From Owenia fusiformis (taxonomy: Eukaryota > Annelida > Polychaeta > Sabellida > Oweniidae), in the NCBI GenBank assembly GCA_903813345.2, contig CAIIXF020000003.1, positions 25,189,248 to 25,253,247 of the forward strand: a stretch of 64,000 nucleotides of DNA, given 5' to 3'. A model generated the notes under the pieces. That model was not told the DNA's origin. It was given only the letters and a program-made list of their open reading frames with translations, and made no database searches. Shown in pieces: positions 41,301-56,300 of this stretch (positions within the stretch are counted from its first letter, which is position 1; every line of letters starts with the position of its first letter). Position numbers and translations under genes: made by a program.

Positions 41301-44300
41301 GGGGGCGTTTTTGACGGGTTTGGCAAAAAAATCATGCAAAAAGTGCTCAGAATAACTGCATGATTTTGAAAGAATTTCTGGCCAGAGGCGGCTGCTCATT
41401 CCGCTCCCCCTGGCTACGGGCCTGGATCTGTCAACCTGTTTTTAAGTTATGACCCTGACATATAAACAGATAGACAAACAGACAGCTTTTCTATATCCCT
41501 AAACTTCATTCGGTGGGTTTATTTTTGTCTGCACTAAGCTTGAAATATTACATGCAAATTCTTCTGCCAGGGTCGGGTTCATAAGTTCAACAAATCAAGC
41601 AAAACATCCGGCTCATTTTATCAATCTGAATAAGAAACCACCTAAGAAATGTCGGGTAGTAGACACCCTGGTATACCATGACAGTTACGTCAAGGCGATT
41701 TGCAAAACTTTGGGGTAACAATAACTAAAATAGCGGATGGGAAAGACAGCATGTCCTCTTTCTCACCTGTAGGCAAGATTCACAGGTAAAATTTCCTTTT
41801 AAACACGTACCATTCGGTGACGTATATATGGATGGTTATAAAGACTGAGTTAAATCTGCCGTGTGGTCTACAAGAAGCAGATTATAAGCTGTAAACTTAC
41901 TGACTTAGATATCTAAGTTCATAATTTTTAGTCAATTCTCATGTTTTCTCAGTATATGTGCCTCAGAGCCACTCAAACTATTAACTATAAGTAAACTGTG
42001 TATAAATAAGCCATAAAATGACAAATCCAGAACAGAAATCACTGGGGAGTATCGTGATGCAACAACACCGTGTTGTTGCATCAAGATGGCCAGACTTCCG
42101 GTAATAGATTTTCGTACGATATTTTGTTTCCCCAATTAAACCCATTTCTAGGACGAGTTGCTCAATAACCATACACGTGCAGTTAGCGCACGATCTATAT
42201 TTAACCTTTAGCGTGCTGCCGGCGGACTCGTCCGCCGAGACTAAAATGTCTCTCACAACTGCCGGCGGACCCGTACGCCCGATTTCAAACTTTTAAAAAC
42301 TACTTTTTCGCGCCATTCGTATTGTCCAATTAGATTGCCCGATTTATTCAGTGCCTAACATGACTTCCTGTTGACCTAGATATGGCGATATTTCGAAAAA
42401 TAATTCTCAATTCAACAATTTAAACAGTGTTTTAGTCGTTTTTAGTGAACGAATCGTACAAAATGGTGGACAAATACGATCACAACGAAAATGTGGAGGA
42501 AATGGATTACGATTTCGAGCTCTTTAGGCTCTTGGAAGCCGATAACGGTCATCGAAAATAGAAACTAGAATATTTTCTGAATTGAAAAATTGAACATTCG
42601 ATCGCTGCAAATTCAGATTTGGATTCTGACCAGACGAAGAGGCGGAGCGGCGGATTCCGGAGGAGTATTCATGGTATATTTATGCCCAGTCGTGTTAATG
42701 TAGGAAAAAATTCATGAGAACATTTTTTTCATGAGCCAGGCCACTGTATCTTCCCTTTGTGAAAATTTTATCCAGATTCATTCAGTAGTTATTGAGATAT
42801 TAATTATTTAGTCCAGTTATATCATTTTTTGCACTCTGTGAAAAATAAGCCAGTTGCGTGGGATATATTTGCTGAATTAAGGCAGCATGGTAAAGGTTAA
42901 AGAAACTGTCATTAGTATACATGTACCATCACCAAGAAGCAATAAGTTCACGGTTTTAGTTCCTCACTATTGATGCAACAACACCAAACCGAAGATGCAA
43001 CAACACTCCCCTAGATTTGAGCAATGATGCAGCAACACCAATTAATAGTATAATTTCAGAAGACCGTAAATCTCGAGAGGAACAGATTTTTAAATGCTAC
43101 TATTGCAACACCGTTGCCCATTAGCCTACCCATATTTGTGTTCTTCTCAAGGCATTCAAAATACATGTCCTGCGGGCGAAGATCCTTTATATGTATTTTC
43201 AAAAATTTATACTTTTACATATTATAATGTACTGGACGTTGTTCTATAACATAGTTCAATCGCCTTTAACATGGCAAGCTTTAGTAACTCAATCTATTTT
43301 CATAAACCACTGTTCCATAGCTTGATGACCCTGACTCCAGTTAGTATCATTCAAAATGGTGGACAAACATCTTTCGTTCCCCGGGTTTCGTTCTCGGTAA
43401 ACATGATGCGCTATTGGATATTATCTCCATATTCGTGAGCTTATGGTGATAGGATGATTGCTTCATCTATGATATAATATGATATGATTCTTTATTTCCT
43501 CCAATTTGGAGAGCCAACGTGTAAAAACGTCTAATCGACTTAATTAGAGAGGCCGTTTAGTTACACGTTTAATGCAAATCATGCACGACGCACATGTAGA
43601 ATTATTGCTCTCTTTGGATTCCTTCTCTCCGACTGAGTAAAAAGGTAAACAAAAGTGATAAGATTTAGGGCCCAAAAAAGTAAATTGATAGGGGTACAGT
43701 TATCTCAGATATCCCGGGCCCTCGGGAAATATCATATTGTCTCTCGGAATAAAACCAATATTGAATCCCTCTCAGTAAATAACCGTTATATAATAGCATT
43801 GTATAACTGCAATATCATTAAACCAACACTCATCCTATACAACTCTTGAGAACGATGTACAACTCCTGGATAGCGTAAACTCTTAAGATCAACTGGCAAA
43901 ATTGTATACCGATACTGTAAACCTTGAAAGTACTGTTGATCAAGACCAGAGGTCGAGGACACTTTTGCCAACTTATTTTTTCAAAATGTCCGTCTTCCAT
44001 GTTTTTTTGTGACGTCATGAAACTTTTTTTCAGAAGTAGCGGTCAACAGTACCTAGTAGCGGTCAACAGTATACAAATAGTGACTGCCATGGAGGGAAAT
44101 AGTGCAAAATATTTTCCTCGAGGGAATATCCTGTCCACTGACATGTTCCCGAGGCTGCAGGCCGAGAGAACAAGTCAGTTGACAGGATATTCCCGAGAGG
44201 AAAATTTTTACACTATTTCCCGAAAATGTGGCAGTCACTATTTGTTTTATTATATACCTGATAAGTACTCTGTAAACAAAAACAAAATGAGAAGTCTTTT

Positions 44301-47300
44301 CATTTCAATATCAAATGTTCACAGGTCCTTATTGGCATTTAAAGGCATTTTACCTTTCAACTCCTATAATCTCAGATTTGGGGGAAGATAAAACGTACTA
44401 TTGACTGGTCACATGACCTAACTGGTGATTAGTACAATTCATCTTCCCTGAAAGCAGGGATTTAGGACTTTCAAGGGAATTAGTTCATCTATTCCATGTC
44501 ATGTGACCATGAATAAGCCAATGAGCATCTAGAATACATTTGAGGTATATAATAATACATAATTTTGACCGCTAATCACCCAATCAGAATCGAGTATTTC
44601 AACACTAACAATACATTTTGTTGCCCGCTCATCAACCAATCAGAATTGAGTATTTCAATTGAGGTACTAACAACACAAAATGACTGATATCTGTTGTCTT
44701 TCCAAAATTATATTAGTTATTTGTAAGCAATTTCCTAACGGTAAATCAAGGGCATTTAATTTAGAAAATGTATAATCTTTATTTTTCAGATACAATATCA
44801 ATGAGATTGCCTCCCGGGGATTCTGTACTTTATTTAGTTTGCCTTGAATATCCTTTTAAGTGTGATATAGACAAAGAAACCAAACAAAATACGTTTCGTT
44901 CATGTCATGTCATTCATGTCCCGACCTACACCTGTAAACAGAACATAAAACAGTTTCTCTTGTTGTTCAATGATACATTATATTGGCGTTTTTGCATCAG
45001 CCCATTGGTGTTGTTGCATCATCGATAAGAAACAGAGTGGTGTTGTTGCATCAATAGTGAGGAATTAAAACCACGAATTTATCGCTTCTTGATGATGCTA
45101 CATGTATACCAATGACAGTTTTTTAAAATATAGATCATGCGCTAACTGCATGTGTATAATTATTGAGCAACTCGTCCTGGAAATGGGTGTAAATTGGGAA
45201 AACAAAACATCGTACGAAAATCTATCATCGGAAGTCTGGCCATCTTGATGCAACAACACGGTGTTGTTGCATCACGATACCCCCCTGTGAGAAATGTGGT
45301 GTATATTATAATCAATAATAAGGTTTCAATCGCAAGGTTGTTGGATCATTACGTATGTATTGCATGATTTTTATGGATGGTCACATATAGCATTAGTTGT
45401 ACAATAGATATTTAGCTGATGGTTACGTGCATGTATACCCATCAAGACTAGTTCTGAGAGTCTCTTTCCATGTAATTGTAACATGGAAAGAGACTCTCAG
45501 AACTAGTCTTGATGGGTGTCAGATATGGAATATTGAATTGCCTTTATTTGTGTTCAGGACTAAAATCCAGTTGAAAAATATCTAGCAACATTTCAATTTT
45601 GGATCACAAGAGATATGAAATGAACAGGGGTTTCATATAAGAGCAAGGTTCACGTAACTGTCCATCAATATTTGGCATAGAGTAGAACGTATTAAATGGT
45701 TTCCAATGCTTAATTAGACAGTTTTTCGCTTCATGTTATCATGTTATTCATGTTATCCCCGGGCATCAATTTGCAAAGACTCCATTCAGTGATAAATTAT
45801 TGAATGCATCACCAAATGAAACGCTTACATAAATCGTTCATGCTTTCATTGAGACACAGTATTAGAAAATAATGCACCAACCTTAGCTTTCTGTTCCATC
45901 ACGGCCATTTTATTGGATAAATCAGTAAATGTAGCAGTCCAACCTCGTTTTCAGAGGTGGTGTAACCGTCATGGTATACCAGGGTGATAAGTAAGGCCCA
46001 GACACCGTTGAACTTTTTGAACTAGGGTTCATTGTGACATAGGTTGTTCATTGACATAGGTTGTTCATTGACATAGGTTGTTCATTGCTGCAAATAAAAG
46101 GATCGGACTACCACGACCCAGCATAACCACCATGCAATTTAGTAATGAACTTTTTGTACTTTGAAACAGAAAAGTACAAGGATGAAGCATTGAAACATTA
46201 CTATATGTTTGACAGAATGTCAATACAAATTCACTCCCTTCGTTTCTTGCTTTGTCAGGCATTCTGTCCAACTTGTGCTGAATTTCACCATATTGAATGG
46301 CCTTTCATTATTTTTTCCTTAATTACATGTATTGCAAAAAAATAATCTGAAATACACAAATGTCATCTGTGTACAATATGAATTTATTTTTCCATATGTT
46401 ATTACAAAATTGTCTTTTAATTTCTTATTTTTAGGTTTGAATGAATGTTACTTTTGAAATTCAAATTTGATTTTCTCGGAGTGGTTTCAATCTATCTAAT
46501 TAAAGGCCATAAACAACAAAACTGTATGAGCTCAGTCCCTTTTAAATATTGTTACAATCATAGCTCTTGTATTTCCAAACAAACAAATGTCACTTTTAAT
46601 CTTCAAATTTTATCTATTAATTTATAAAATGTACCAAAACAGTTGATATAAATGGCAGCTTTACCAGTGAGAGCAATGTGCACTCTGCTACTTACCAGAG
46701 GTTTCACTAGAATTTCTCACAACAGGTTATATAAATGTTAACAACAGGCAAAAATTAATGAAAATCATAATTTAACATGGAAAAGTTGAAAAGTCCTTTA
46801 AAAACAACAGGCGATTTTGTGAAAATAACTGGTGAAAATTGCCTGTTGCCGCATGCTGCTAATGAAACCCCTGAAACTGGATGTATTTTGGGATGCTGAA
46901 AATAGCAGGTAGCAATTATATTATGAGAACTTGATTTCATAAAATATAATGAAAAGATGATGGTCCTACACGTATGTACATTTTGATAAGAGTTTAGCAT
47001 GACCATTATTATGTACTTTTAACTATAACACTTAATTTGGATGTGGTTTCAAACTTAACAGTCTTATCTTAAGATTAGATAAGAAGAGTAACTCATGCCA
47101 TAAATCATACTTTTTAATGTCTTCATGATTTTTATCAATGTCACAAAATGGGACACTCAACATACACTTGAGTTACAAACCAAACTAGCCTACAAACCTA
47201 CATGTTTATTTGAGGGCTACTACATACTGCACATTTCTTTAATTTGGTAGATTGGGCAAATTTTGAAATTTTGGCTGCTATTTAATATAGGGAATTGACC

Positions 47301-50300
47301 ATCATCAATTGAATTACTTACTTCACTGTTCGCCTTTGTAGGCCTTCAGAAATGGTTTAGCATTGACATTTTATTTCTACCAAAGTTTTATCATACAAGG
47401 TACTACATGAAAAAAGCACCGAACAAAAATTCCCGACTGAAAATTGCTTTTTTGAAAAATTGGTTGAGACATAAAGGCAGAATCTGATCTATAGGGGGTG
47501 ACAAAATTACAAGCAACATGTATAATTGACCTACCAATCTATTCCTTACAATATCAAATACAATATCTCCCAAAAGATTCACAATATGTTATAAATTGGT
47601 GAAGTTATTAATGATTCAAACAGTGCAAAAATGAGTGAAAAATGTTTAAATTCTCCCAAATAATAAGAATGGTAACCATTCTTATAGAAAAATAATACAT
47701 TATTGTAAAAATCTTTAGTTTACCTGGAAGAAAGTATGCACTTTTGTGATTTTTAGAAAATAGACATGACAAGGAATGACATGAGCCAAAAATGTTCTAA
47801 AATTGAATTAATTTTTTATTTAGCCTGCTCGCTATATCTGATTCTCTCTTTAATTTGGTCGTTTATATCCATCCGCCAAATTAAAACGGCCGCCAAATTA
47901 AAGTAATTTACAGATCTTGAAACTACCATTTAATCAACCAGGTAGCAACAGCAAGGAGTAAAATTGTAGCAAGTCCAGCTTCATTTTAATAGTGGTCAGT
48001 CTTACACATACAATAAAAATTATTAATACATTACAATACAATAATTTATCCAGCCCACCCCGGGCTTATTGTATTTCATGTATACCCTTGTATACCCTTT
48101 TTGTATACCCTTTATTTAATAATGATAGAAATATATTTTATAAAAATGTTCTAAAAAATGTAATCCAGCACTACTTTTATACATTGTGGGGACAAGAAAA
48201 AGTTTTTAAATTTGATAAATGTGTCAAGGCTCTTTTAAAATATGTACATAACCCCAATCATATATTTCAGTTGAATATGCATCAATGTTTTTAAAAGCAT
48301 TGTTAATTTAAATGTCTGGAAGAAGCATCTACACTGTATTTGTGTTACGCTGTTTCAAAAGCGATTCCAATAAACAAATATTAAAAATATGAGCAACAGA
48401 GAAGACTGCGTGCCAGCAATCATTTCTCACTACCTGCCGACAAGAATATCAATCAAAATGACCTTGACTATATCTACATTAAAATGACATTGAACCTTTT
48501 CAAATATAAAGCCTAAATGCAATAACAGGGACCCTGGAATAACTCTGCCATTATGTATTGACAATCATAAAGCAAAAAAGACAAACAACTGACATGTGTC
48601 ACTTAGCAGACTGACACTGAGAAATACAATGACACAACCTGGATAACCAAACCCTACACAGACAATATAATAACAAACTAAAAAGAGTATCATGGGTACT
48701 GGGCTCGCATGGGTAAATTTCAATATTTTTAATATTTAACAGTAAGAGCTTTAATTTAATTTAATTTAATTTAATCTTGCATATTAGTGGGGGAGATTTA
48801 CCCCTATATTTGGCAGAATATTTCAGATGGTGATACAAGTATAAACTTTTGCTTTTCTACTACTTCAAACCTTTTTGAAAAAATCTGTCCCTGTGATCGA
48901 TGGATTTTTTTACTTTTTCCCGCCAAAATCCAAGATGGCCGACACACTATAGCTCGGATAATATATTTAGCTCTGATTTGGCAAATACAGCTGTAATAAC
49001 GTTTAAATTGTGTTTTCAGGACTAAATGCACTTATAGGGACACCATATAATACATGTCATGAGCTTAAGTCAAAATAAATAATTATATGGGAGTAAAGCA
49101 AGGTTCATTTCTGGTCCCCCTCTTATTTTGTTCATTTATAAGTTTGTATAACCCTACTCCTATGAATTAAGTATAATGAGTAGGATTGCTCTTAAATTTT
49201 AGATTTTAATGCTCTGCTGTATATCAAATTAGTTTGTATAAATGACCGTATCCTTAAGAATTGAAGGATTTTCTCAAATAAATGGTTTATCTAGTACAGA
49301 CATTTACCATGCATTCACAATTACAGACTATTACAGCGACATCATGACCAATAAAAGGAAATCCAATTATTCATTGAATTTTGGTTGAGGTAAAAAATAT
49401 TAATAAGTCCATCAATGTATTCTATGCATTATTGAGTATGAATATGAAATATGTGGTTTTCCACGACTCTTCAGTAAGAAGGAATGAAAAACCCAGCAGG
49501 AAGGTAAATTGAAATTTGAGTAAGAATTTGCAAAATTTAATGTAACAAAAATCTACCATTATTTGTAGAATTTTGATTAAGTGTAAAATATTAACTCATC
49601 CCATAAATATATCTTATGCATTCTTTCACAGTGTCCAACTCAAACGCTCTTACATGCACAAAGGAATGTTTCATTCATGCGGAAACGGGGCTAATGAAGA
49701 TCCCACTGTGACCGTAAGTATTGTTTCACTAGTTTCTCTTTCATATCATATATTATGGTGAAATATTATGTACCATTTGATGAACAATACTCTGAGCAGA
49801 GATCTTATTTATTCAACTTCTGATGGTAAACTGTTATTTGCTTGATCAAAGCTCCATAGTGTAGATAGAACAAATCTGAAGTTGACGTATTGACCACAAA
49901 TTACGAATTAAACTAGTATTTATATGAAATTGTCCATCTTTCTGTCAAAGTTGTAGATCACAAACTTGTTTATTCTCATTTGCTGAAAGTCCAAATCCAA
50001 TACTTGTTTTTGAGAAATTGCTTGTTTTCCTCGATTGTTTCTGTCGATTTTGGACAAAATTTTTGAAACGTTCTTACTATTTTGTTTTGATATCATTTTC
50101 AGATTATTAGAGAAACGTTCGGAATGGAATCTATCTCTAAAAACCCTTTTGTACTTGTTAAGTAAATTGAAACTTCTCAACCTGGTGGTGCTACACGTGC
50201 AACAAATCGACTAAGCCTACATTAGATGATGCTTTGCCTAATGTGTGCTATAAAACAAAACTATTGACAAAAACAAAAAGATTATCTGTGAATTAATCTT

Positions 50301-53300
50301 TCTTCTTTTGATGCAAAGGGATACAATAGATCTTTTCTTTCTCTTCTTGAAAAGGAAAGTTGAGCTAATTCCTAAACATATCTAGCCTAGTACCGCAGCG
50401 TTTCCAGTTCACTGTGTTAACCAGATCACAGCATTTCTTGAATATGAGAATGTCATCATTTTTAAGACTTAATTTTAGGTTATCAAATCACGATTACGAT
50501 AATGTATTGTGTGATCAAGGTTTGGAATTTGACCAAAATATACTCTGATGTTCAACTCAACTAGTCGCATGTCTCGACAAACTATACTGCTTCATTCAGC
50601 TCTTCCTAATTGCTTCAAACGTCAACAGTCATCCAAGTACAATATATCATAGCCATCAAATGGTATACTTGAAATAAGTAACACATACTTCTTATTCCCA
50701 TTATTGGGGAAATTGTCAGATGACTCATCATTCCCACTGGCCATACTCCAGAGCGTTTCTTTGTTTAGTTTCAGTAATGAAATGCTCAATCTTGCATGTA
50801 AGAGCGTTTGGGTTGGACACCGCGTCCTTTAATTGTGAACATCAAATATGTGGTATGTCATGTCATGGAAGGAAACGACTGGAGGGAAGTTAATTCGAAA
50901 TTTGGGTAGGAATTTGCTAGTTAGAAATGAGTGTTTTCCATATATGGAACACAAAAGAAAATAACATTGAACTTACAACATGAAAAGCTAAATTTCGTTC
51001 CAAACAAAAGCTGGTGAAAAGATAAGGCATGGCTGTCCCAGCTTTCCACTCATTCACAGAAAGTGACAAAACCTCAGCTTTCCACGAACATTTCCAGGCC
51101 TGGAAACTGTGGGAAAGGTTTACTAGTGTGGCAGAGGCATTCATCAACATATATGGAAGATCTGTCAAATATCACAGAAAATATTTATCTGACAGAACAA
51201 GCGAAACAATTGATATAAATACATCCAGAAAGTACTCGTTTTGCAAAAAAGGAAGATCAATCGAAAGAATTCAACCTACTCACATGCCTTGGAGCAGCAT
51301 ATTGGTGACAAATGCTAAATTCTTCACCACCTGGCCTTTACGACTACATCAACTGGGATGGGTCAATAATGAAACAGTTACCCCACTGTGGACAACCCAG
51401 ACACAGTCATACAAAACCTGCCAAGATCTTGTACAATGTACAATGTTCAGGACTTACATGTACAGACTTGTGCAATTGCACATGCAATTCTGTATAAGTG
51501 ATTAACATTTTGACAGTATATATGAGATTGTGATTATAACAGGGTAAAAAGGAACCATGTGGAACTCCTTCAAAGGCTATTTTATACTTGTAAGACAATA
51601 ATTTAACTTACTTGAAATATAAGATTGAATGATGTGTGAAATATTATCTTATTCAAGAAAACAGGTTCATTCACTTCAGTTGTTGCAAAATAAGAGCCCT
51701 CCCAAAATAGAACCTTGTAGAATCCCTATATAAAGTCATTTTGTTCAAATCATTAATTAATGTGACTGTATTTCTAGATGTAAACAACATGCTTTACTAC
51801 CGAAACAGTATTATTATTTAAACCACATTTATCTCTATATATGAACCTACAGTGTTATTTGTACCAAATTATGCGTATATGGCGGCCATTTTGGATTTTT
51901 TTTGAAATAATGTTTCATTTTATCGATCACAGGGATGGAACTTTTCCTAATAGCATAATAAGAGATGTAAAAAGTCAGGACTTACAAGTACAGACTTCAG
52001 TTGATGCAAAATAAGAGCTCTCCCAAAATAGAACCTTGTAGAATCCCTATATAAAGTCATTTTGTCCAAATTCAAATCATTAATGAATGTGACTTATTTC
52101 TAGATGTAAGCAACATGCTTTACTACTGTATCAATATTATTTTTAAACCATATTTGTCTCTATATATGAATCTAGAGTGTTATTCTTACCAAATTATGCC
52201 TATACGGCGGCCATCTTGAATTTTTCTTGAAATAGTGTTCGGTTTTATCGATCACAGGGATGGAATTTTTCCTAATAACATAAATAACAGATTAAGCCAT
52301 TAAATTTGCTTGTATCACCAACTGAAATATTTTCCAGCAAATTCCCCCCACTATATGAAAAGTTCATGATAATTTTGTACAAGGTAGAAATTAAAAGGTG
52401 GATTAGATTGAGTGGATTGGATTCATGTATTGGATCGGGAATCTTCAAAATATGGACTTTCTTAATAAGATTTTTTCTGTTGATCTCCCTCTAAGCAACT
52501 TCCTTCTACAGTATTACAGGTCCCTTTCAGAAATCAGATCAAAGCAACGACAAATACATACTCCAATTAGTTCAAGGATACTCTTAAGGCCTAAATTTCT
52601 GTTAAGTAGAAACCCAGGGTGAAGCTATTAATTAAGCTGTCAAATCAAAAAAATCCAGTTATTTTGGCTGCTCCATTAGTCTGCCTCCTATTTATACCCC
52701 ATGTCCCTCTTTAAGTATTAACTGTTTTCCCTTGTAAATGTACTTTTGTAAAACATAATTCTGTAGATAAAAGCTGTCATTCAAATTGATGTGTGTTTCT
52801 CAAAACATATCTGCTATGTTCAGTTTGGATTGAAAACAGATGATATGGATCTTCAAACAACATTATAAATAATGAAAAGTCTAAAATTACGCTTAGATAT
52901 AATGGTGTATCAGAAAGCAGGTACCAGGTCACCCTTCTAGCCCACCCATGCAAAATAATAGTAGCTATACAATTGAAAACATGAGTATTGGTAAAAATTA
53001 AAAGGTGAATTTGATCGGGGGATTGGATTCATGTAAAAGGTGGATTGGATCAGGAATCTTCAGAATATGTATTTTCCTTAAAAAATTCTATTAATCTCCC
53101 TCTCAGAAGATTGGTGCTTTCCTCACTTCCAAAATGTCAAATAATAGAAGTTATATTATTTTGCTTGAGTGGGAGAGAAGGGTGAGACCTGCTACCCACT
53201 TTCTGATATATAATCTTATTCATTCAGAGGGTAATTTTAGACATTTCATGAATCATAAGGCAGGATACTTTAAAAATCCTTCTCACCAGTTTTCAGTCCA

Positions 53301-56300
53301 AACAGTCACAACATAGAAATGTTTTGGAAACATCCACGCATCAATCTGAATAGAAGTTTTTCTCTACATAAATGTTTATTATGTCCAACAAAATATTAAA
53401 GTTGATTTATAGGGGAAAGCAGTTAAATACTGTATAACATGTTTTAAATCCGGATGCTTTATTTTCCGAATTGGATTAAAATTGTTATTGCCGAATAAAA
53501 GTTTGCCGTCCAGACACCCCTAAATGTAAAGCCAAAAAATAAAATATTGCTAAGCTGACACCCCTAATATAATTTTGATTTACAACTGAATTCTAATCAC
53601 CTTCTTTTGACTGACTCAGAAAACCTGACATCCTGACATAATGAGTGACAATTTGAGTGATTTATTCACATAATACCTGTATCCCATAGACTTAGGTAAA
53701 TTAATACCAGGATTAAAAACTTTTAATATTGGGATTAAAAAGTTTTAATACTGGGATTTCCAAAGCACTTGGATACAATTAGATCTTCTGACATTTTAAC
53801 TCTTTAACATGACAATCCTTTTAATATTTTATAGATTTTACTGCATGCATTTTAACTGCAACATTTTTATTATTAACTTTTTATTGTAATTTTATGCTGG
53901 GGAATAAAGCTTCGATTTTATCGTTGATACTCGTTCGAAAATTACCCTATTACAGTAAGTTGACGCACGTTAGACAACTACCATATTATCGCCCACTAAG
54001 ATCGATCTTCAATTACTTAATTATATTTCCGAATTTTATGTTGCCGTTTCTGTTTTACATTCGGCAATCGGCAACTTTATATCCACGGCAATATTTCATG
54101 TTATACAGTACTTAAGAATATCCATCAATAGGAGCATGTATTTGCCGTTGCTTTGTTCTGATTCCCCAAAGGGACCCAAGTGATCACAAAATACTTTAGA
54201 GGGAAATTGCTTAAAGGAGGATCAACAGAAGAAATTCCATATTTTAAAGATTCCCAATCCAATCCACCTTTTACATGAATCCAATCTTCTCAATCCAATC
54301 CACCTTTTAATTTAGCTTGGATCAACTAGAAAACCGCAACTGCTTGGAGTAGCAAATTTCACTAACAACAAAACATATTTTTGATAATAGCCACCATCTT
54401 GAAAATTTCTTCTTGAACAGGACCCTTAAGTATCAATATATACAATTTGAACGAAATCTGTCTACTGGTTGAGTTATCAGAGATTATGTTTTTTTACAAA
54501 AAATGGTGGCCATTTTGGAATTCAGCTGCCATCTTGAAAACTTCCTCTGGAGCAGAGCTCCTGTGTCGCTCGCTATAGGCATCAGCAACATTCAACCAAA
54601 TCCATCCACTGTCGTTTGTCATGAAAGATTTCATTTTTTTCAAAAATTGCATTAATTTTGTTTGTAGAATAAATTGGGGGTTTATTCATGCATTTTGTTT
54701 GTGTTTTTCATCTAAAAAACATCATTACACTTGAAAACATTTCATTGACTATAAGATTGCACATATAATCCCAAAAAATATTTCTCATTTTTAAAGATTA
54801 TCTATGGATTATATATATATAACTTTTATTGACATATAGTATCATAACATGATTACATTAGTCAGAACTATGGTAGACTACATATCTAAACTACAAAACA
54901 CCAACTAAACTAAAAATACAAAAAATATATAAAAATATATAAGGTAACAATAATAGTGTGGTGCACACACAATGCATTATGACCATGCTAAATTCTTAAA
55001 TGAATGGTAAATGAATTTGCCAATATGTCTTTGCAAGGTTACATTTTTACTAGAAATAAGATTGACAAATAAATTTTCACTTTGTAAATCCAAGTTAGGT
55101 AAAATTTCACGGGCTTTTGTATATAATATTTGCCTATTCTCATCATTTTTTGTACAAGCTAAAAAGAAATGACATTCATCCTCTACATCTTTACAAATAT
55201 TACATACTCTTTCCTCTAAAGGTTTTGGTTTTGGCTTTGTTATATTAACATCCAGGTATTTTGATTTTTCAAACTTCAGAGGGCTGGGAATCATTGATTA
55301 CGAACACTTTTGAATAATATAAATGCTGTTTTAAATAGGTTTAATGTATGCCAATAATTTCTCAAATTGTGTAAACTATATACACATTATTCAATCCCTA
55401 GAATATTCTCCTGGAGAGATTTCCTATATAAATCCAATGGTATAGTTCCAAGTAGGTTTTGAGATAACATGAAAATTAATCTTTAAAACACACCTTATTG
55501 GGTTGTTTTAGTTTATATCACAACCAAATAAGGTGTTATTTAGATGAAAAACACAAGCGAAATCCATGAAAAAAAACTCAGATTCATTTTACAAACAACT
55601 AATGGTCCTTTAGCAGCCATCTTAAAATCTCTTCTTGAGCAAAGGTCCTTTATCCATCCCTAAGCATCAGCATATAAAATTTGAACCAAATCTCTCAACT
55701 AGTATTTGAGTAATCAAAGATTACACATTTTACGAATAATGGCAGCCATTTGAATTGAGCAGCCATATTGGAAATTCCCTTTTAAGCAGAAGTCCTACAC
55801 CCATAAGGCATAAGCCTTTAAAATTTGAATCAAATAGAAATCTGTCAATCTGTATTTGAGTAATCGCCCAGACAGAAGAATAAATGGACAAACAGACAAA
55901 AGAATGATATATTTTTTTGCAGATTTTTTGGAACAAAATTATTTCATACAACTACTCTTTACAGCAACATGGCATTTTACAATGCAGGACACCTGAAATT
56001 ATTTATAAAGCTACCAAATGGTCCAAAAGAGAATTCTGCGAGACAAAAATGGCGACCATTTTGAAAAGAGGTGAGCTTATGAACCAGGAGTTATAGGGGG
56101 GTTTTCTGTATTGATGTTGAATAAAAAATAACTTAAAACAGGAATCCTATCGACAGATATTGTAAACCGTGCCACTATTGTGGACTGACTGAGAGACAGA
56201 TGAACAAATTAATGTTAACTAAAATGGCTGAAAATAAAAACAAATGTATAGAAAATTATTTCATAAAGTACTCTCTAAAGTGACATGGCTTTTTACAATG

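Larger units (their letters stand above)
42044..45286. mobile_element. 3.2-kb TIR element with GATGCAACAACACC repeats
   Basis: Arms of about 290 bp pair left 42044-42204 plus 42897-43030 with right 44990-45286. Each end opens gggg(a/g)gtatcgtgatgcaac and carries the palindrome gatgcaacaacacc / ggtgttgttgcatc. Nine or so copies of gatgcaacaacacc occur, all within the arms (e.g. 42052, 42972, 42993, 43025, 45004, 45038). The interior (43030-44990) has no transposase and contains a hairpin at 44077-44260. The left arm is split by a TTAA element. Confidence 0.8.
41664..45986. mobile_element. Outer 4.3-kb inverted-repeat unit
   Basis: caccctggtataccatgac followed by agttac at 41664 is mirrored at the other end (45962-45986) with one mismatch in 25. 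It encloses the 42044-45286 element. No clean target duplication: flanks read tagtaga and ataagta. Either a separate transposon holding the inner one or the true ends of one large composite. Confidence 0.55.

Noticed and set aside
43924-44391. 155-residue frame inside the 3.2-kb element
   Set aside because: Runs through the hairpin at 44077-44260, with a similar frame on the other strand; this is what palindromes produce. No transposase motif.
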